From Nostoc linckia FACHB-104 (GTDB taxonomy: Bacteria > Cyanobacteriota > Cyanobacteriia > Cyanobacteriales > Nostocaceae), in the NCBI RefSeq assembly GCF_014696615.1, contig NZ_JACJQJ010000002.1:1-64000 (forward strand): 64,000 bases of DNA, given 5' to 3'. Of the stretch, positions 18,687 to 29,526 are shown one piece after another. The stretch's first letter is position 1. Each line of letters opens with the position of its first letter. A model generated the notes under the pieces. It was not told where the DNA came from. It saw only the letters and a program-made list of their open reading frames with translations, and made no database searches. Made by a program: the position numbers and the translations under genes.

Positions 18687-20969
18687 TTACGCAATCACCC
18701 TTTGCAATGTCAGCAATAATTCATTAATAGTGTAGGGTTTTGGCAAAAAGGTTGTTACGCCACTGTTAGCTAGAGCTTCCAGTTTGTTACTAGACATCAA
18801 TCCACTGGTGGCGATAATTTTTACCTTGGGGTTGATTTTTTTCAAGGTACGGATGGCAGTTAAGCCATCGAGAGAAGGTAGCATCAAATCCATGAGTACT
18901 ACACTAATTTGATCCATGTGTTTAGCGTAAACTGCGATCGCTTCAATACCATCAGTGGCAGCAATGGTTTTATAGTTATGAGTTTCTAGGGATGTTTTAG
19001 TAATCTCTTGAATAGCAGGTTCATCCTCAACAATCATAATCATTTCACCATGTGCGGTGATAACTGTGGCGTTGTCTGCTTTGCGTGTTTCTACTCCATC
19101 TACTGCTGGTAGATATACTTCAAAACGAGTGCCTACGCCTTTTTCGCTATGCACGTTGATAAAACCACCGTGGCTTTTAATAATTCCCAGAACGGTGGAC
19201 AAACCTAAGCCCGTACCTTGTCCTACTTCTTTTGTGGTAAAGAATGGCTCGAAAATTCTATCTAAGTTTTCTTCGGGAATCCCTACCCCTGTATCTGTAA
19301 CAGTAATCACTATATAGGGGCCTACTCTGGCTTCCAGGTTCATGCGGGCATAGTTTTCATCAATAAACAAATTTTTGGCATAGATGCTTAAACTACCCCC
19401 ATTAGGCATAGCATCCCGCGCATTAACGCAGAGATTCATCAACACTTGATGAATTTGCGTTCCATCTCCAGCAACTATCCACAAGTCTTTTGTTACATCA
19501 GTGATCACTTGAATTGATTTAGGAAATGTTTCTTTCAGCACTTTAGAAACTTCCACAATCAGATGTCTGATTTGCAAATTAATCCGCTTACCTTCTACAC
19601 CCCGTGCAAATGATAAAACCTGCTTGACTAAATCAGCACCGCGTTTAGCGTTGACTTCCAGAATTTCTAGCAGGTGACGAGTTCGTTCATCAACATCGGG
19701 AAATTTCATCGGTAGTAGTTGCGCTCCTGCCAAAATTGGTGTCAGGATGTTGTTTAGGTCATGGGCAATGCCACTAGCTAAGGTGCCTATACTTTCCAGC
19801 CGTTGGGCACGAAATAATTGTGCTTCTAAACGTTTCTTTTCGGTAATATCTGTGTCAACAGTCAGAATTGATTTTGGTTTACCTTGTTCATCACATACCA
19901 AACTCCAACGGCTGGCTACTAAAATTTCTTTGCCAGTTTTAGTAACTTTAGTTAACTCGCCTTGCCATTTACCTTTATTGATGACTTCTAAAAGCGCTGC
20001 TTCCATATCTGGTGGCGGTTCATCATCATATAAAAGTTCGCTAGCATTCTTGCCTTGAGCTTCCCCAGCTGGCCAGCCATAAAGAATTTCTGCGCCTTTG
20101 TTCCAAAAGAGAATTTTGTTTTCTAAATCTCTAACAAGAATTGCATCTGTAGAAATGTCTAGCAATGCCGCTTGTTCGCGGATTGTCGCATCAGCTAGTT
20201 TGCGCTCTTCTAAAGCGGCTTGGCGTTCGCTAATATCTATGCAAGCACAAGTAATACCGATAATTTGTTGTGCCTCATTCCGTAAAGGTTCTACGGTCAA
20301 GTCATAATATCGGGTGCCTTGAGCAGTTGTAATTGATACTTCATCTCTAGTCCCAACTCCTGTGACCAGTACACCCAATTTCATTGCCGTTAAATGGTGA
20401 GCGCTTTCTAAGGGAATTAATTCTGAATCCCGTTTCCCCAACATTTCTTCGGCTGTGAACCCAAAAGCTGGGTTATAAACCCAGGTATAACGTAATTCTA
20501 GGTCTTGGTTAAAGACAAAGATGGGTGAGTTCTTTAAGGCTACTCGAAATCGCTCTTCACTTTGTCTGAGGGCATCTTCTATCCTTTGACGCTCAATGGC
20601 ATAACGCATGGAACGTACTAATAAATCACCTGTTACTTGTCCTTTGACTAAATAATCTTGCGCTCCTTCTTGCATTGCTCTTAGTGCTAAAGTTTCATCG
20701 GCAATTCCTGTTAGGACAATGATGGGAGTTGATTTTGCTTGATTGTGCGCTTTAATAAAGGTTTCTAATCCCTGGCTATCTGGTAGGGAGAGATCCAACA
20801 GCATCACATCAAAGCTTTCGCGCGCTAGATGGTTTAATGCCTCGTCCAGTTGCTCAACCGGCATCAATTCGACTCCAGCTGCGGTGACATCCTGTAAAAA
20901 TTCCTGCAATAAGAGGACATCACCGGGATTATCTTCAACTAACAGGACTTTAATCGTTTCACCTGTCAT
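18687..20969 (-). CDS. hybrid histidine kinase, REC-PAS-PAS-HisKA-HATPase-REC
   Basis: Phosphorelay kinase of 760 residues, with no membrane segment. An N-terminal receiver has phospho-acceptor Asp59 (MLLDLSLPDSQG). Two PAS domains follow (about 140-260 and 270-385). HisKA carries His403 in SGIAHDLNN, the ATPase N-box carries Asn516 (CVNARDAM), and the G-boxes are DTGVGIP and GTGLGL. A C-terminal receiver has Asp694 (VLMDLMLPSLDG). It is the last gene of a three-gene unit, five bases after the response regulator stop when the ATG at 20969 is used; an earlier start at 21008 would overlap that gene. No DNA-binding output is present. Confidence 0.93.
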   Translation of the reverse strand: MTGETIKVLLVEDNPGDVLLLQEFLQDVTAAGVELMPVEQLDEALNHLARESFDVMLLDLSLPDSQGLETFIKAHNQAKSTPIIVLTGIADETLALRAMQEGAQDYLVKGQVTGDLLVRSMRYAIERQRIEDALRQSEERFRVALKNSPIFVFNQDLELRYTWVYNPAFGFTAEEMLGKRDSELIPLESAHHLTAMKLGVLVTGVGTRDEVSITTAQGTRYYDLTVEPLRNEAQQIIGITCACIDISERQAALEERKLADATIREQAALLDISTDAILVRDLENKILFWNKGAEILYGWPAGEAQGKNASELLYDDEPPPDMEAALLEVINKGKWQGELTKVTKTGKEILVASRWSLVCDEQGKPKSILTVDTDITEKKRLEAQLFRAQRLESIGTLASGIAHDLNNILTPILAGAQLLPMKFPDVDERTRHLLEILEVNAKRGADLVKQVLSFARGVEGKRINLQIRHLIVEVSKVLKETFPKSIQVITDVTKDLWIVAGDGTQIHQVLMNLCVNARDAMPNGGSLSIYAKNLFIDENYARMNLEARVGPYIVITVTDTGVGIPEENLDRIFEPFFTTKEVGQGTGLGLSTVLGIIKSHGGFINVHSEKGVGTRFEVYLPAVDGVETRKADNATVITAHGEMIMIVEDEPAIQEITKTSLETHNYKTIAATDGIEAIAVYAKHMDQISVVLMDLMLPSLDGLTAIRTLKKINPKVKIIATSGLMSSNKLEALANSGVTTFLPKPYTINELLLTLQRVIA

Positions 20970-20974
20970 TAGCG

Positions 20975-21421
20975 TTACTCCGGTGGCAATTTGACAACCG
21001 CAAACCAAAAGTTCTCTATGGAACGGACAATTCTCACAAATTGATCGAAGTCCACTGGCTTGGTTATATAACAGTTAGCAGCTAGGTTATAGGCTTTAAC
21101 AATATCTTCTTCTGCTTGGGAGGTTGTCAGCACAACTACAGGAATCCGTCTGAGATGTGCGTCACCTTTAATTTCTGCTAATACCTCTCGCCCGTCTTTT
21201 TTTGGCAGGTTTAAATCAAGTAAGACAATATCAGGATGGGGGACATCGGCATATTTATCTTGTTTTCGCAAGAATGCCATTGCTTCTACCCCATCCTCAA
21301 CAACATTTAAGTTCACTGAAATTTTGCTATCCTCCAGAGCGATGCGTGTCAGTAACGCATCGCCAGGATTGTCTTCTACTAGCAAAACCTCAATCGGCAT
21401 AACTGCTGATAAATTGTTCAC
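20975..21421 (-). CDS. single-domain response regulator, Rcp1-like
   Basis: Stand-alone receiver of 148 residues resembling the partners of cyanobacterial phytochromes (Rcp1). It has the acid pocket VEDNPGD, phospho-acceptor Asp69 in [12 protein letters not shown], the switch residue in VLTTSQ and Lys in ITKPVDF, with a C-terminal [15 protein letters not shown] extension. The GTG start at 21421 overlaps the TGA stop of the upstream kinase (GTGA), which points to translational coupling; the ATG at 21400 is the alternative. It should take phosphate from the upstream kinase. No output domain is present. Confidence 0.92.
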   Translation of the reverse strand: MNNLSAVMPIEVLLVEDNPGDALLTRIALEDSKISVNLNVVEDGVEAMAFLRKQDKYADVPHPDIVLLDLNLPKKDGREVLAEIKGDAHLRRIPVVVLTTSQAEEDIVKAYNLAANCYITKPVDFDQFVRIVRSIENFWFAVVKLPPE

Positions 21422-24357
21422 GATTGCTTACCTGTTTGATCTGGAATCGTAAAGTAAAAAATCGAGCCTTCACCCGGTTTTGACTCCATCCAGATCTGAC
21501 CGCCGTGGCGTTCTATAATTTTCTTACAAATAGCCAGCCCGATTCCAGTACCGGGATATTTACTTCTACTGTGCAAACGCTGAAAGATAACAAAAATTCG
21601 TTCAGCATACTGGGATTCTACACCAATTCCATTATCACGTACTGAGAATAACCATTCGTTTCCTGTGGGTGTGAGATGGGGATTTTCTGCGGCTGATTCG
21701 ATGGTGTTTCTGATTGCTTGGATGTGAATTTGGGGCGGTTCCTCCCGATGGAATTTGATGGCGTTGGCAATCAGGTTTTGAAATACTTGTGCCAATTGCG
21801 TAGTATCAGCCATGATCTGCGGGAGAGGATCGCAGGTAATCGTGGCGTTACTTTCTTTAATAGCTACTTCCAGATTGGCGATCGCTTTTTCTACAACCGC
21901 ACTACAATCTACTAATTTAAAAGGTTGCCCCCTAGTGCTAACGCGGGAATAGTTCAACAAATCATTAATTAAAGTTTGCATTCGCTGCGCCCCATCCACG
22001 GCGTAGCTAATGAACTCATCTGCACGCGCATCTAGCTGACTTTTGTACCTGCGCTCTAGGAGTTGTAAATAACTAGTCACCATCCGCAATGGTTCTTGCA
22101 AGTCATGGGAAGCAATATAAGCAAACTGTTCTAATTCGGTATTGGAACGAGTTAGTTCTTGCCGTTGGCGGGTTTCTTGTTCTAAAAGTTGGGCTTGCCA
22201 CAGAGCAATGCCAATTTGGTTGGCTAGTTGCTGCAATAAATCCAGTTCATGACTGTGCCACTCGCGGGGGTTACTACATTGATGGGCAATCAACAAGCCC
22301 CAAATTGCTTCACCACTGAGAATGGGTACTACTAAGTTAGCTTTAACACCATACTTTTGCAGCATTTCTCGATGGCAGTCTTGGATATGAGCTTTCTCAA
22401 TATCTGTAATGGCACTGACTCTGCCTTGACGATATCTCTCTACGTAATCTTGCTGAAAGCAGGGGTCAATAATTTTTTGCCCTAGCACTACAGGCCAACC
22501 AGGTAACACTGCTTCTTGCACTACCGTTCCCGAACCATCGGGCCAAAGTCGGAAAATTAAAACTCTGTCAGATTGCAGAAGCTTTTGGACTTCTGTAACA
22601 GTGGTTTGGAGAATTTCTTCTATGTTGAGCGAGTCACGAATTTTTACAATAATTTGCGAAAATAACTGCGATCGCTGATTTTGCTTTTTAATATGTTCTT
22701 CTGCCCGTTTGCGATCGTCAATATCGGTATGGGAACCGACCATTCGCATGACTTCACCATTGCTATCCCAAAGTGCTTGCCCTCGATCTAAAATCCATTT
22801 ATAGTTACCATCTTTGCACTTAATGCGATGCTCGGTGACGTAATATGGTGTTTTCTTTTCAAAATGTTCCTGAACTGCTGCTAATACCCAATCTAAATCT
22901 TCAGGATGAACCCGTTTTACCCACTCATCTAGATGATTAGCAATTTCTTGGTCTGCATAACCAATCATTTCTTTCCAGCGTGGCGAAAAGAACACTTCAT
23001 TTGTCTTAACGTTCCAATCCCAAATGCCATCGTTGTTGCCAGTTAAAGCAAGTTGCCAACGTAATTCACTCGCCTGTAATGCTTCCTCGGCTTGCTTACG
23101 CGCAGTCAGGTCAAGTGTAACACCAATCATCCGTATGGGTTGACCATCAGTATCATAAATCCCCACACCGCGCGCTAGTACCCAGTGAACGCTGCCATCT
23201 GGCCAAATATTGCGATACTCTGCCTCATAATCGCTGTGATTTGCAAGAGCTTGTCTTACAGACTCTTGCATATAAGCGCGATCATCGGGATGGATAGCTT
23301 GCAGTAAAGTGTCATAGGTAAACTCAGCTGACTCATCCAGACCAAAATTAGCCTTGCATTGATGAGAAACTGATAGCTCACCTGTAAACAAATTATGCTC
23401 CCAAGAGCCAAGTTTCGCAGCCTGTAATGCTATCTTTAAGTGGCGATCGCTCTCGATTAAAGCCGCTTCTACTTGTTTGCGATCGGTAATATCTCTGGTA
23501 AAACAACGGGTATGGATAAATTCACCATTTTCCCACAATACATTAGAGTGAATTAATACATAGCGAATCGAGCCATCCTTGCAGCGCAACCTTGCTTCGT
23601 AATTTTGTAAATTTTCATTGTTACTCAGCCGTTGCATAATATCAGCGATCGCTTCTTGGTCAACATGAAACTCTGCGATCGAGCGTCCAATATACTCTGA
23701 GTGCGTGTAGCCTAAAAGGTCAAGTTCCGCCTGGTTAGCCCATAAAATAGTGCCATCAGCTTGCACCCAATGCATCCCGACATTAGCATTTTCCACAAAG
23801 TCTTTCAGTTCTTGCTGACTTCGTTGTAGCGCGGTTGTGACTCGCTGCTGTTCTTGGGAAACACGGGATAATTCTGCTAAATTTCGTCTTAACTCTAATT
23901 GGTCAATGACCTGGCGACCTAAAGCTTGCAGTGCTTCTATTTGTTGTTGATTTAATTGTCGTGGTTGTTGATCGATAACGCAGAGAGTTCCTAATATATC
24001 TCCCTGGGGAGTAATCAAAGGTACACCCGCATAAAATCTCACAAAGGGATAGGAAGTGACTACCGGATTTTTAGCTAACTCTTCATCAGCTAAAGTATCT
24101 GGCACAACTACAAAATCTCGTTTCTCTACGCAAAGGTAAGATAAACCTACATTACGGGGTACTTCCGGCAGATCCAAACCGAGTTTTGCTTTAAACCATT
24201 GACGGTTTTCATCAATAAAATTGACTAAGGCGATCGGAGTACCACAAATAAAGGCTGCTAACTTGGCCAAGTTATCATAAGCTGCTTCTGGTTCTGTATC
24301 GAGAATTTGGTACTGGCGGAGGGCTTGAAGTCTTGCTGCTTCGCTATTGGGTAGCAC
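21418..24357 (-). CDS. sensor histidine kinase, GAF-PAS-PAS-PAS-GAF(cyanobacteriochrome-like)-HisKA-HATPase
   Basis: 979 residues, no membrane segment, GTG start at 24357. It begins with an ordinary GAF (about 15-160), then three PAS/PAC units (about 183-300, 305-425, 430-555). The second GAF (about 570-730) has cyanobacteriochrome features: DPCF at 631-634 (a DXCF motif, Cys633) and the Cys661-His662 dyad in DCHREML, where bilin attaches, followed by [10 protein letters not shown] and WGLLIAHQC. HisKA has His751 in SHDLQEPLR, the phytochrome-kinase type. HATPase has NLIANAIKF and GTGIGLAI. It probably phosphorylates the coupled Rcp1-like regulator. Bilin binding is inferred from these cysteines, not shown. 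Confidence 0.93.
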   Translation of the reverse strand: MLPNSEAARLQALRQYQILDTEPEAAYDNLAKLAAFICGTPIALVNFIDENRQWFKAKLGLDLPEVPRNVGLSYLCVEKRDFVVVPDTLADEELAKNPVVTSYPFVRFYAGVPLITPQGDILGTLCVIDQQPRQLNQQQIEALQALGRQVIDQLELRRNLAELSRVSQEQQRVTTALQRSQQELKDFVENANVGMHWVQADGTILWANQAELDLLGYTHSEYIGRSIAEFHVDQEAIADIMQRLSNNENLQNYEARLRCKDGSIRYVLIHSNVLWENGEFIHTRCFTRDITDRKQVEAALIESDRHLKIALQAAKLGSWEHNLFTGELSVSHQCKANFGLDESAEFTYDTLLQAIHPDDRAYMQESVRQALANHSDYEAEYRNIWPDGSVHWVLARGVGIYDTDGQPIRMIGVTLDLTARKQAEEALQASELRWQLALTGNNDGIWDWNVKTNEVFFSPRWKEMIGYADQEIANHLDEWVKRVHPEDLDWVLAAVQEHFEKKTPYYVTEHRIKCKDGNYKWILDRGQALWDSNGEVMRMVGSHTDIDDRKRAEEHIKKQNQRSQLFSQIIVKIRDSLNIEEILQTTVTEVQKLLQSDRVLIFRLWPDGSGTVVQEAVLPGWPVVLGQKIIDPCFQQDYVERYRQGRVSAITDIEKAHIQDCHREMLQKYGVKANLVVPILSGEAIWGLLIAHQCSNPREWHSHELDLLQQLANQIGIALWQAQLLEQETRQRQELTRSNTELEQFAYIASHDLQEPLRMVTSYLQLLERRYKSQLDARADEFISYAVDGAQRMQTLINDLLNYSRVSTRGQPFKLVDCSAVVEKAIANLEVAIKESNATITCDPLPQIMADTTQLAQVFQNLIANAIKFHREEPPQIHIQAIRNTIESAAENPHLTPTGNEWLFSVRDNGIGVESQYAERIFVIFQRLHSRSKYPGTGIGLAICKKIIERHGGQIWMESKPGEGSIFYFTIPDQTGKQS

Positions 24358-24720
24358 AGGCTTTATAAATAATTATGAAAATTTCTGAGTTATATAATTT
24401 TATCTGCACTTCGGGTAAGGCAGTCGCGATGAAACAAGTTTCAGCGCTATACATGAAAGGAGGATGAGGCAGAGGGGCAGGGAGCAGGGAGCAGGGGGAG
24501 AATAAATTACCAATGCCCCATGCCCTATGCCCTATGCCCATTTTCAAGCTAGCTACTATAGGGGAGGCTACTCTAAACTGGAATAATGGAAGTATCGTTA
24601 AGTGAACAGCTAACAAAAACGGAAGAGTTTAGTTTTTCCTTTGCGGTTTTCGTTAACACTTATGGAAATAGTGTAGAAATCCTTAACTGAAATTCTGTCT
24701 GATGTGCTGGAGTAATAATA
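24358..24720. other. intergenic region with repeat tract
   Basis: Divergent spacer between the kinase operon and a small protein gene. A repeat tract at 24467-24545 (GAGCAGGGAGCAGGG, then CCCCATG/CCCTATG heptamers) is the main feature. A minus-strand open frame through it is a by-product of the repeat and is not credible. Confidence 0.6.
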
Positions 24721-24915
24721 ATGGCTAAGTTAATTATTTTGGGGCTAATTGCAGGTTATCTATATGGCGCTTGGAAATTCTGGAAGGGTTTTGAGCGCAC
24801 TAACTTTACACCAAGTTTGACTAATCGTATTGGTTTAGCTCTGTTGTGGCCTGCTTTATTTGCTACGAATTCATCCTATCGCCGCAACTTTAGAAAAGCT
24901 TTAAAAGGCCAATAA
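24721..24915 (+). CDS. small conserved hypothetical protein with one membrane segment
   Basis: 64 residues. A hydrophobic N-terminal segment (LIILGLIAGYLYGAWKFW) is followed by a basic tail (SYRRNFRKALKGQ). This shape is common among short cyanobacterial membrane proteins of unknown role. It starts at the ATG at 24721 after a GGAG sequence, and a strong intrinsic terminator follows, so it is likely expressed as a single-gene unit. Confidence 0.75.
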   Translation: MAKLIILGLIAGYLYGAWKFWKGFERTNFTPSLTNRIGLALLWPALFATNSSYRRNFRKALKGQ

Positions 24916-24974
24916 TCAGCAGAGTTAAAATACAAAATTCTGAATAATTGTTTGGCCCTTTTAATCTTTTTGTT

Positions 24975-25008
24975 AATATTCCCTAGCTTTGCTAGGGAAT
25001 ATTTTTGT
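24975..25008 (+). terminator. intrinsic terminator
   Basis: AATATTCCCTAGC and GCTAGGGAATATT form a perfect 13-pair stem with a TTT loop, followed by TTTTG. It lies 60 bases after the stop of the 64-residue protein gene. Confidence 0.9.
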
Positions 25009-25190
25009 TAAGGCATTCCCAGAAATAAATTATCCCTTATGCGGGGTGAGCTAGACAGCCCACTATATGTTCTGCACGGGCAGGATGAGCATCATACAAG
25101 ACAGGTTGGGATATTTCTCAACAAGAAATATCTAAATCCATCATCCATAATTCGTAATTAATTTGTTAACTACAAATTATGAATCACAAA

Positions 25191-25601
25191 TTATTTATGT
25201 CTGTTGCCATTGGTTAGAACATTGATTGCAGCACCCGCAGCCGCACCATCGATCGCATCGCCACCAGGATTTTTAGTGCCATGCAGAATGATGCCTGTAA
25301 CTGTGCTAGCTGCTGCACCAACTCCGACATCTTGACCTATGTTACCAACTCTGCGGTTACGTGCTTGCCTTCTAGTACCGTGGACAGCGTTAACAGCAGC
25401 ACCAGCCGCAGCACCTTTGATGGCATTATTGATTACTGCACCATTTCCTCTAACAGCACCAGATACTACACCTGCACCTGCACCAATACCGATATCGCGT
25501 AACATATCAGCAGAAGCCGGTTTAGCAGGTATTAAGGTACCGCCGGCTAAACTTGCAGCCATCAAACCGGGTAGAAGTGTGCGTTTTAAGTTGAGATTCA
25601 T
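25191..25601 (-). CDS. exported glycine-zipper-like hypothetical protein
   Basis: 136 residues with an N-terminal signal peptide (basic MNLNLKRTLLPG, hydrophobic core, cleavage probably after AKPASA). The mature part holds Gly/Ala-rich segments spaced like glycine zippers (IGIGAGAGVVSGAVRG, IKGAAAGAAVNAVHG, VGVGAAASTVTGII, IDGAAAGAAINVLTN), separated by basic linkers. It may insert in or coat the outer membrane; the function is unknown. It resembles 17 kDa surface antigen-like low-complexity proteins only in composition. Confidence 0.75.
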   Translation of the reverse strand: MNLNLKRTLLPGLMAASLAGGTLIPAKPASADMLRDIGIGAGAGVVSGAVRGNGAVINNAIKGAAAGAAVNAVHGTRRQARNRRVGNIGQDVGVGAAASTVTGIILHGTKNPGGDAIDGAAAGAAINVLTNGNRHK

Positions 25602-25756
25602 AGTGGTATTTTCTCAAAAAGTCCAAAACTGCTCACACAACCGAAGTTGTTGTATTTACTGACTTTATTTTTATTGTAGACAACAGCAACGGTTTGTTAT
25701 GGTGTGAATACCGATCATCGCATTTACAAGCAGGCGATCGCATCTGCAAAAAGCAA

Positions 25757-25852
25757 GAAATTGGGAATGGGGCATTGGGCATAGGGCATGGGGCATTGGT
25801 AATTTATTCTTCGCCTGCTCCCTGCTCCCTGCCCTTCTGCCTCTTGTCCCCT
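25757..25852. repeat. short tandem repeat tracts
   Basis: GGGCATTG/GGGCATAG heptamer series followed by CTCCCTG heptamers and TCTGCC. It sits between the glycine-zipper gene and the YciI gene. Confidence 0.8.
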
Positions 25853-25853
25853 A

Positions 25854-26123
25854 TCAAATCGCCTGAATCCACTCTTGGACTGAGTATTCTGTCCAAATAC
25901 CGTTTTGCCAGTAGGGATCATTTTCTATCAACTGGCGTACAGTGGCTTCGTCGTCGGCTTCATAAATGCCAAAAACTTTGGTGACATCTTTAGTAGGGCC
26001 GATTGTAATCAGCACTCCAGATTCTTTTTGTTTAGCTAACCCATCTAAATGGGCTTGACGATAAGGGGCGCGTTTTTCTAAAACATCCTCGCAGTAGCTT
26101 CCCCACAATACGTATTTGGGCAT
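25854..26123 (-). CDS. YciI family protein
   Basis: 89 residues in the ferredoxin-like alpha-beta fold of YCII proteins. It has MPKYVLWGSYCEDVLEKRAPYRQAHLDGL at the start, the conserved His of AHLDGL, GVLITIGPTKD, and a C-terminal FIENDPYW-like block (QLIENDPYWQNGIWTEYSV). The family includes an enzyme dehalogenating chlorinated intermediates and many proteins with no assigned role. It lies 117 bases downstream of pheT on the same strand, with repeats between. Confidence 0.9.
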   Translation of the reverse strand: MPKYVLWGSYCEDVLEKRAPYRQAHLDGLAKQKESGVLITIGPTKDVTKVFGIYEADDEATVRQLIENDPYWQNGIWTEYSVQEWIQAI

Positions 26124-26238
26124 TTGGTATTTGTCCTTTGTTATTTGTTATTTGTTATTTGGTAATGGGTAATGGGTAATGGGTAATAATAATTTCCCCT
26201 TTCCCCCTTCCCCTTTTACCTTTTACCCTTTCCCCAAT
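26124..26238. repeat. short tandem repeat tracts
   Basis: TTTGTTA heptamers, GGGTAAT heptamers and CCCTTTTACC-type tracts between pheT and the YciI gene. Confidence 0.85.
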
Positions 26239-26240
26239 CC

Positions 26241-28676
26241 CTAACTTCTCAAATTCACACCAAATTTCTCTACCAAAGCTTCGCGAACTTTGTTATGTAC
26301 TGGTTCGACTTCAGCATCGGTGAGGGTGCGATCGCTGGCGCGGTAAATTAAGCGAAAAGCTAAACTACGCTGTCCGGTGGGGACGTTTTCTCCGCGATAT
26401 TCATCGAATAATTCCACGGATTCTAGTAATTCTTTGCCAGCTTTGTTAATTGCTTTTTCGATTTCGGCGACTGTGACTTTCACAGGTGCGAAGAAGGCGA
26501 TATCGCGATCGCTTGCTGGATAGGTGGAATAAGATTTGAATACTGGGGTGAGGATTTCATCTTGATCCAGAGCATCTAACAGCACATCTGTATCTAGTTG
26601 AAATACGTAGACTGAATCTGGTAACCCTTTTTCTCGCCGCAGTTGGGGATGGAGTTGACCAAAAGTGCCTAGGCTGTTACCTCTGATCCATAGAGAAGCT
26701 GTGCGTCCTGGATGTAAGCGTTGATCGCGGCAATCAGGCTGATATTCTACTTGTAAACCCAGCTGGCGAAATACGCTGTCTAGTATACCCTTGGCTTCAT
26801 ACCAGGTCATGGGTTGTTCGCGACCGCTGTTTGTCCATTGGCTGACATTGCGATCGCCTCCCATAATTCCAGCGATGACTTCGTTTTCTTGCAATCCGTC
26901 TTCTTCCCGTGAGAAAATCCGCCCAATTTCAAAGCCGTTGAGTGAACCGTTTCCTTGTTCGAGGTTGTATTGGAAAGCATCAATCAACCCAGAGATTAAA
27001 TCGGTTCGCAATGCGGAATATTCTACAAATAAGGGGTTTGACAGGACTATTTGTTTGTTTTCCTCTGGTTTAACTAGGGAATATTGAATTAATTCTGTCA
27101 GTCCGGTGGCGCGGAACAAAGCCCGTAATTTGCGGATGAGTTCTTGATCTAAAGGCAAATAGCCAGCTTCTGCTTTGTGGGGTAAGGTATCACAAAAGTT
27201 GTCATAGCCGTAAAGACGGGCGATTTCTTCAATTAAGTCAATTTCCCGTTCTAAGTCGCGGTAACGGTAGGGTGGTACAGAAACTTTCCACGAACGATCG
27301 CCAGCAGGGGTGAGTTCACAACCAAGAGCAGTTAAAATTCGCTCAACGTCCCGTTCTTCCAGTTCTCCTGTTTCTTCGCCTAAGTCAATTGGCCCTAGGA
27401 CTTGATTAACTCGGTCTAAGCGCAGTGCAATGGAACGCGTCCAGGTTGAGGGATCGGGGCGAGTATCGGCGATTTCTTGTTGGGTAATTACGCCGCCAGC
27501 TAATTCTGTTAGCAGCGACAAAGCACGACGACAGGCTACTTCTAATTCCGCCCGGTTAACGCCCCGTTCGTATCTGCCAGAAGATTCACTTCTTAAACCT
27601 ACACCACGGGAAGAACGGCGAATAGCTACGGAATCAAATAATGCGGCTTCTAGTACTAAGTTTTGCGTACCTTCATAGACTTCCGTTTCTTCCCCACCCA
27701 TAACTCCTGCGATCGCCACTGGTTTGTTGTTGGCGGTAATTAATAAGTTTTGGGCTGAAAGGGTGCGCGTTTGTCCATCTAAAGTTTTGAAGGATTCCCC
27801 TGCATTGGCGAAGCGCACACCAATCGTGACATGATCGCTTCCCGCAACAGATTTCAGGCGTTCTCTATCAAATGCGTGTAACGGTTGTCCCCATTCCAAC
27901 AATACATAGTTGGTAATATCTACAACATTATTGATTGGTCTTACCCCAGCCGCCTGTAAGCGTTGTTGCAACCACACAGGAGAAGGAGCAATTTTTACCT
28001 GTTCAATAACTGTGCCAATATAAGCGGGACAAGCTTGAGTTTCGGAAACACTTACAGCTAAATTTCCCCCGCTTTGGCTAATGGAAACTTCCCCTGGTTG
28101 CGGAATGCTGAGTTTACCACCTGTTAAAGCCGCGACTTCCCTAGCTATACCTACCATACTCAGGGCATCAGCGCGGTTAGCAGTGGCAGTAACATCTAAA
28201 ATTACATCCTCTAGTCCCAGCAAAGGACGCACATCGCTACCCAAGGTAAGATTTTCTTGGGGAAAAATATGAATACCATCAACATCGGTGGGTAAGCCTA
28301 GTTCCTTTAAAGAACAGATCATTCCCTGAGAAGGAACACCACGCAGTTTCGCAGGCTTAATTTTTAAATCGATATTGGGTAAATAAGTACCTGTAGTAGC
28401 AACTGGCACATAAATATCTGCCCGGACATTTGCAGCACCACAGACAATATTTAAAGTCTCAGATGCGCCAATATCTACTTGACAAACACTTAATTTATCA
28501 GCGTTGGGGTGGGGTTGACGCTCAAGCACTCTCCCCACAACAACGCCATTAGCCCAAGTGCGGCGGTCTTCAATATCTTCTACTTCAAACCCAGCCATTG
28601 TGAGGGTTTCGGCTAATTCTTCCGGGCTAAGTTTTATTTCTACTAGTTCCCGCAGCCAGCTTAAAGAGATACGCAT
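26241..28676 (-). CDS. pheT: phenylalanine--tRNA ligase beta subunit
   Basis: Beta subunit of the alpha2-beta2 PheRS that charges tRNA-Phe. The 811-residue length is normal. Domain order: N-terminal [14 protein letters not shown], tRNA-binding/EMAP-like domain (about 40-155), B3/B4 editing domain ([11 protein letters not shown] region), B5 domain, catalytic-like core ([15 protein letters not shown]), and the C-terminal anticodon-binding ferredoxin fold ([15 protein letters not shown] and [18 protein letters not shown]). pheS is not adjacent, so the subunits are encoded apart here. The ATG at 28676 is well supported. Confidence 0.97.
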   Translation of the reverse strand: MRISLSWLRELVEIKLSPEELAETLTMAGFEVEDIEDRRTWANGVVVGRVLERQPHPNADKLSVCQVDIGASETLNIVCGAANVRADIYVPVATTGTYLPNIDLKIKPAKLRGVPSQGMICSLKELGLPTDVDGIHIFPQENLTLGSDVRPLLGLEDVILDVTATANRADALSMVGIAREVAALTGGKLSIPQPGEVSISQSGGNLAVSVSETQACPAYIGTVIEQVKIAPSPVWLQQRLQAAGVRPINNVVDITNYVLLEWGQPLHAFDRERLKSVAGSDHVTIGVRFANAGESFKTLDGQTRTLSAQNLLITANNKPVAIAGVMGGEETEVYEGTQNLVLEAALFDSVAIRRSSRGVGLRSESSGRYERGVNRAELEVACRRALSLLTELAGGVITQQEIADTRPDPSTWTRSIALRLDRVNQVLGPIDLGEETGELEERDVERILTALGCELTPAGDRSWKVSVPPYRYRDLEREIDLIEEIARLYGYDNFCDTLPHKAEAGYLPLDQELIRKLRALFRATGLTELIQYSLVKPEENKQIVLSNPLFVEYSALRTDLISGLIDAFQYNLEQGNGSLNGFEIGRIFSREEDGLQENEVIAGIMGGDRNVSQWTNSGREQPMTWYEAKGILDSVFRQLGLQVEYQPDCRDQRLHPGRTASLWIRGNSLGTFGQLHPQLRREKGLPDSVYVFQLDTDVLLDALDQDEILTPVFKSYSTYPASDRDIAFFAPVKVTVAEIEKAINKAGKELLESVELFDEYRGENVPTGQRSLAFRLIYRASDRTLTDAEVEPVHNKVREALVEKFGVNLRS

Positions 28677-28875
28677 GGAGTGTGCTTGTTTGAATAATCT
28701 TCTTTTGCTCTCATTTTAGGGTGCCTATTGGCGAGCGATCGCTTCTCTTCCCGCAAGGCTTACCCTTCACTTGAACAATCGTACTACGTTGATTTGAACA
28801 GTCAGCAGGCAAATTGCGGAATTAGTTTTGAAGTTTTTGGATCTATGAAGAGTTGGAACGCCCAAAGACAAAGGT

Positions 28876-29526
28876 ATGAACGTTAAATATCAGCAAATTC
28901 AGAAATTGATTGTACACCCAGCTTTGATTGGCTTGGTTGCAACTTCTGGGATTGTCGGCTCATTGGTAGTTAATTCTGCATTCTCAACCCAAGCGATCGC
29001 TAAACAAGTTGTAGCTACAGATGTACATAAACCTATACCGCCAGACGCAACTGCTTACCGCAGTCGCTGGGGTTTCAGTTTTGGCTATTCCCTGAACTCG
29101 GTTGCCATAGAGGAAAAGATAGCTGCACGCACAAATAATGCTAATTCTTTATTAGGTACTATTGATGTCTGGACTCAAGAACACGCCCAAAAGATTCGCA
29201 ACGGAGCATATGAAGGTGGTTCAGAATATCCAGCTAATATACGTATAACCGTATATAACAATCGCCGTAAGTTGCCTTTACAGAAATGGATTAAGCAAAG
29301 TAATCAATTTGTTGCCACTGGTGGATTTAAAAATACTCAGATTGCTGGCAGAAATGGATTAAAGTTTACCTCGAGTGGCTTATACGAAAACGAACATGTT
29401 GCTTTTGTGAAGCCTAAAGATTCGCGGATTATTGTTGTCACACTCTCTAAATCTGGTGCTAGCAATAATGACTCTACGTACCAGATAGCATATCAATTTC
29501 TATTAGACTCATTTAGCTTTAACTAG
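28876..29526 (+). CDS. exported hypothetical protein
   Basis: 216 residues. The N-terminus has a hydrophobic segment (about 15-38, ALIGLVATSGIVGSLVVNSAF) and a signal-peptidase-like FSTQAIA. The mature part is about 170 residues of mixed alpha/beta, with the segments NIRITVYNNRRKLPLQKWI and KSGASNNDSTYQIAYQFLLDSF. It resembles cyanobacterial periplasmic or lipid-associated proteins related to PsbP-like folds, but I cannot name a family. It is divergent from pheT. Confidence 0.75.
   Translation: MNVKYQQIQKLIVHPALIGLVATSGIVGSLVVNSAFSTQAIAKQVVATDVHKPIPPDATAYRSRWGFSFGYSLNSVAIEEKIAARTNNANSLLGTIDVWTQEHAQKIRNGAYEGGSEYPANIRITVYNNRRKLPLQKWIKQSNQFVATGGFKNTQIAGRNGLKFTSSGLYENEHVAFVKPKDSRIIVVTLSKSGASNNDSTYQIAYQFLLDSFSFN

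Noticed and set aside
24344-24616. 90-residue minus-strand ORF overlapping the kinase start
   Set aside because: Most of it translates a short tandem repeat tract.
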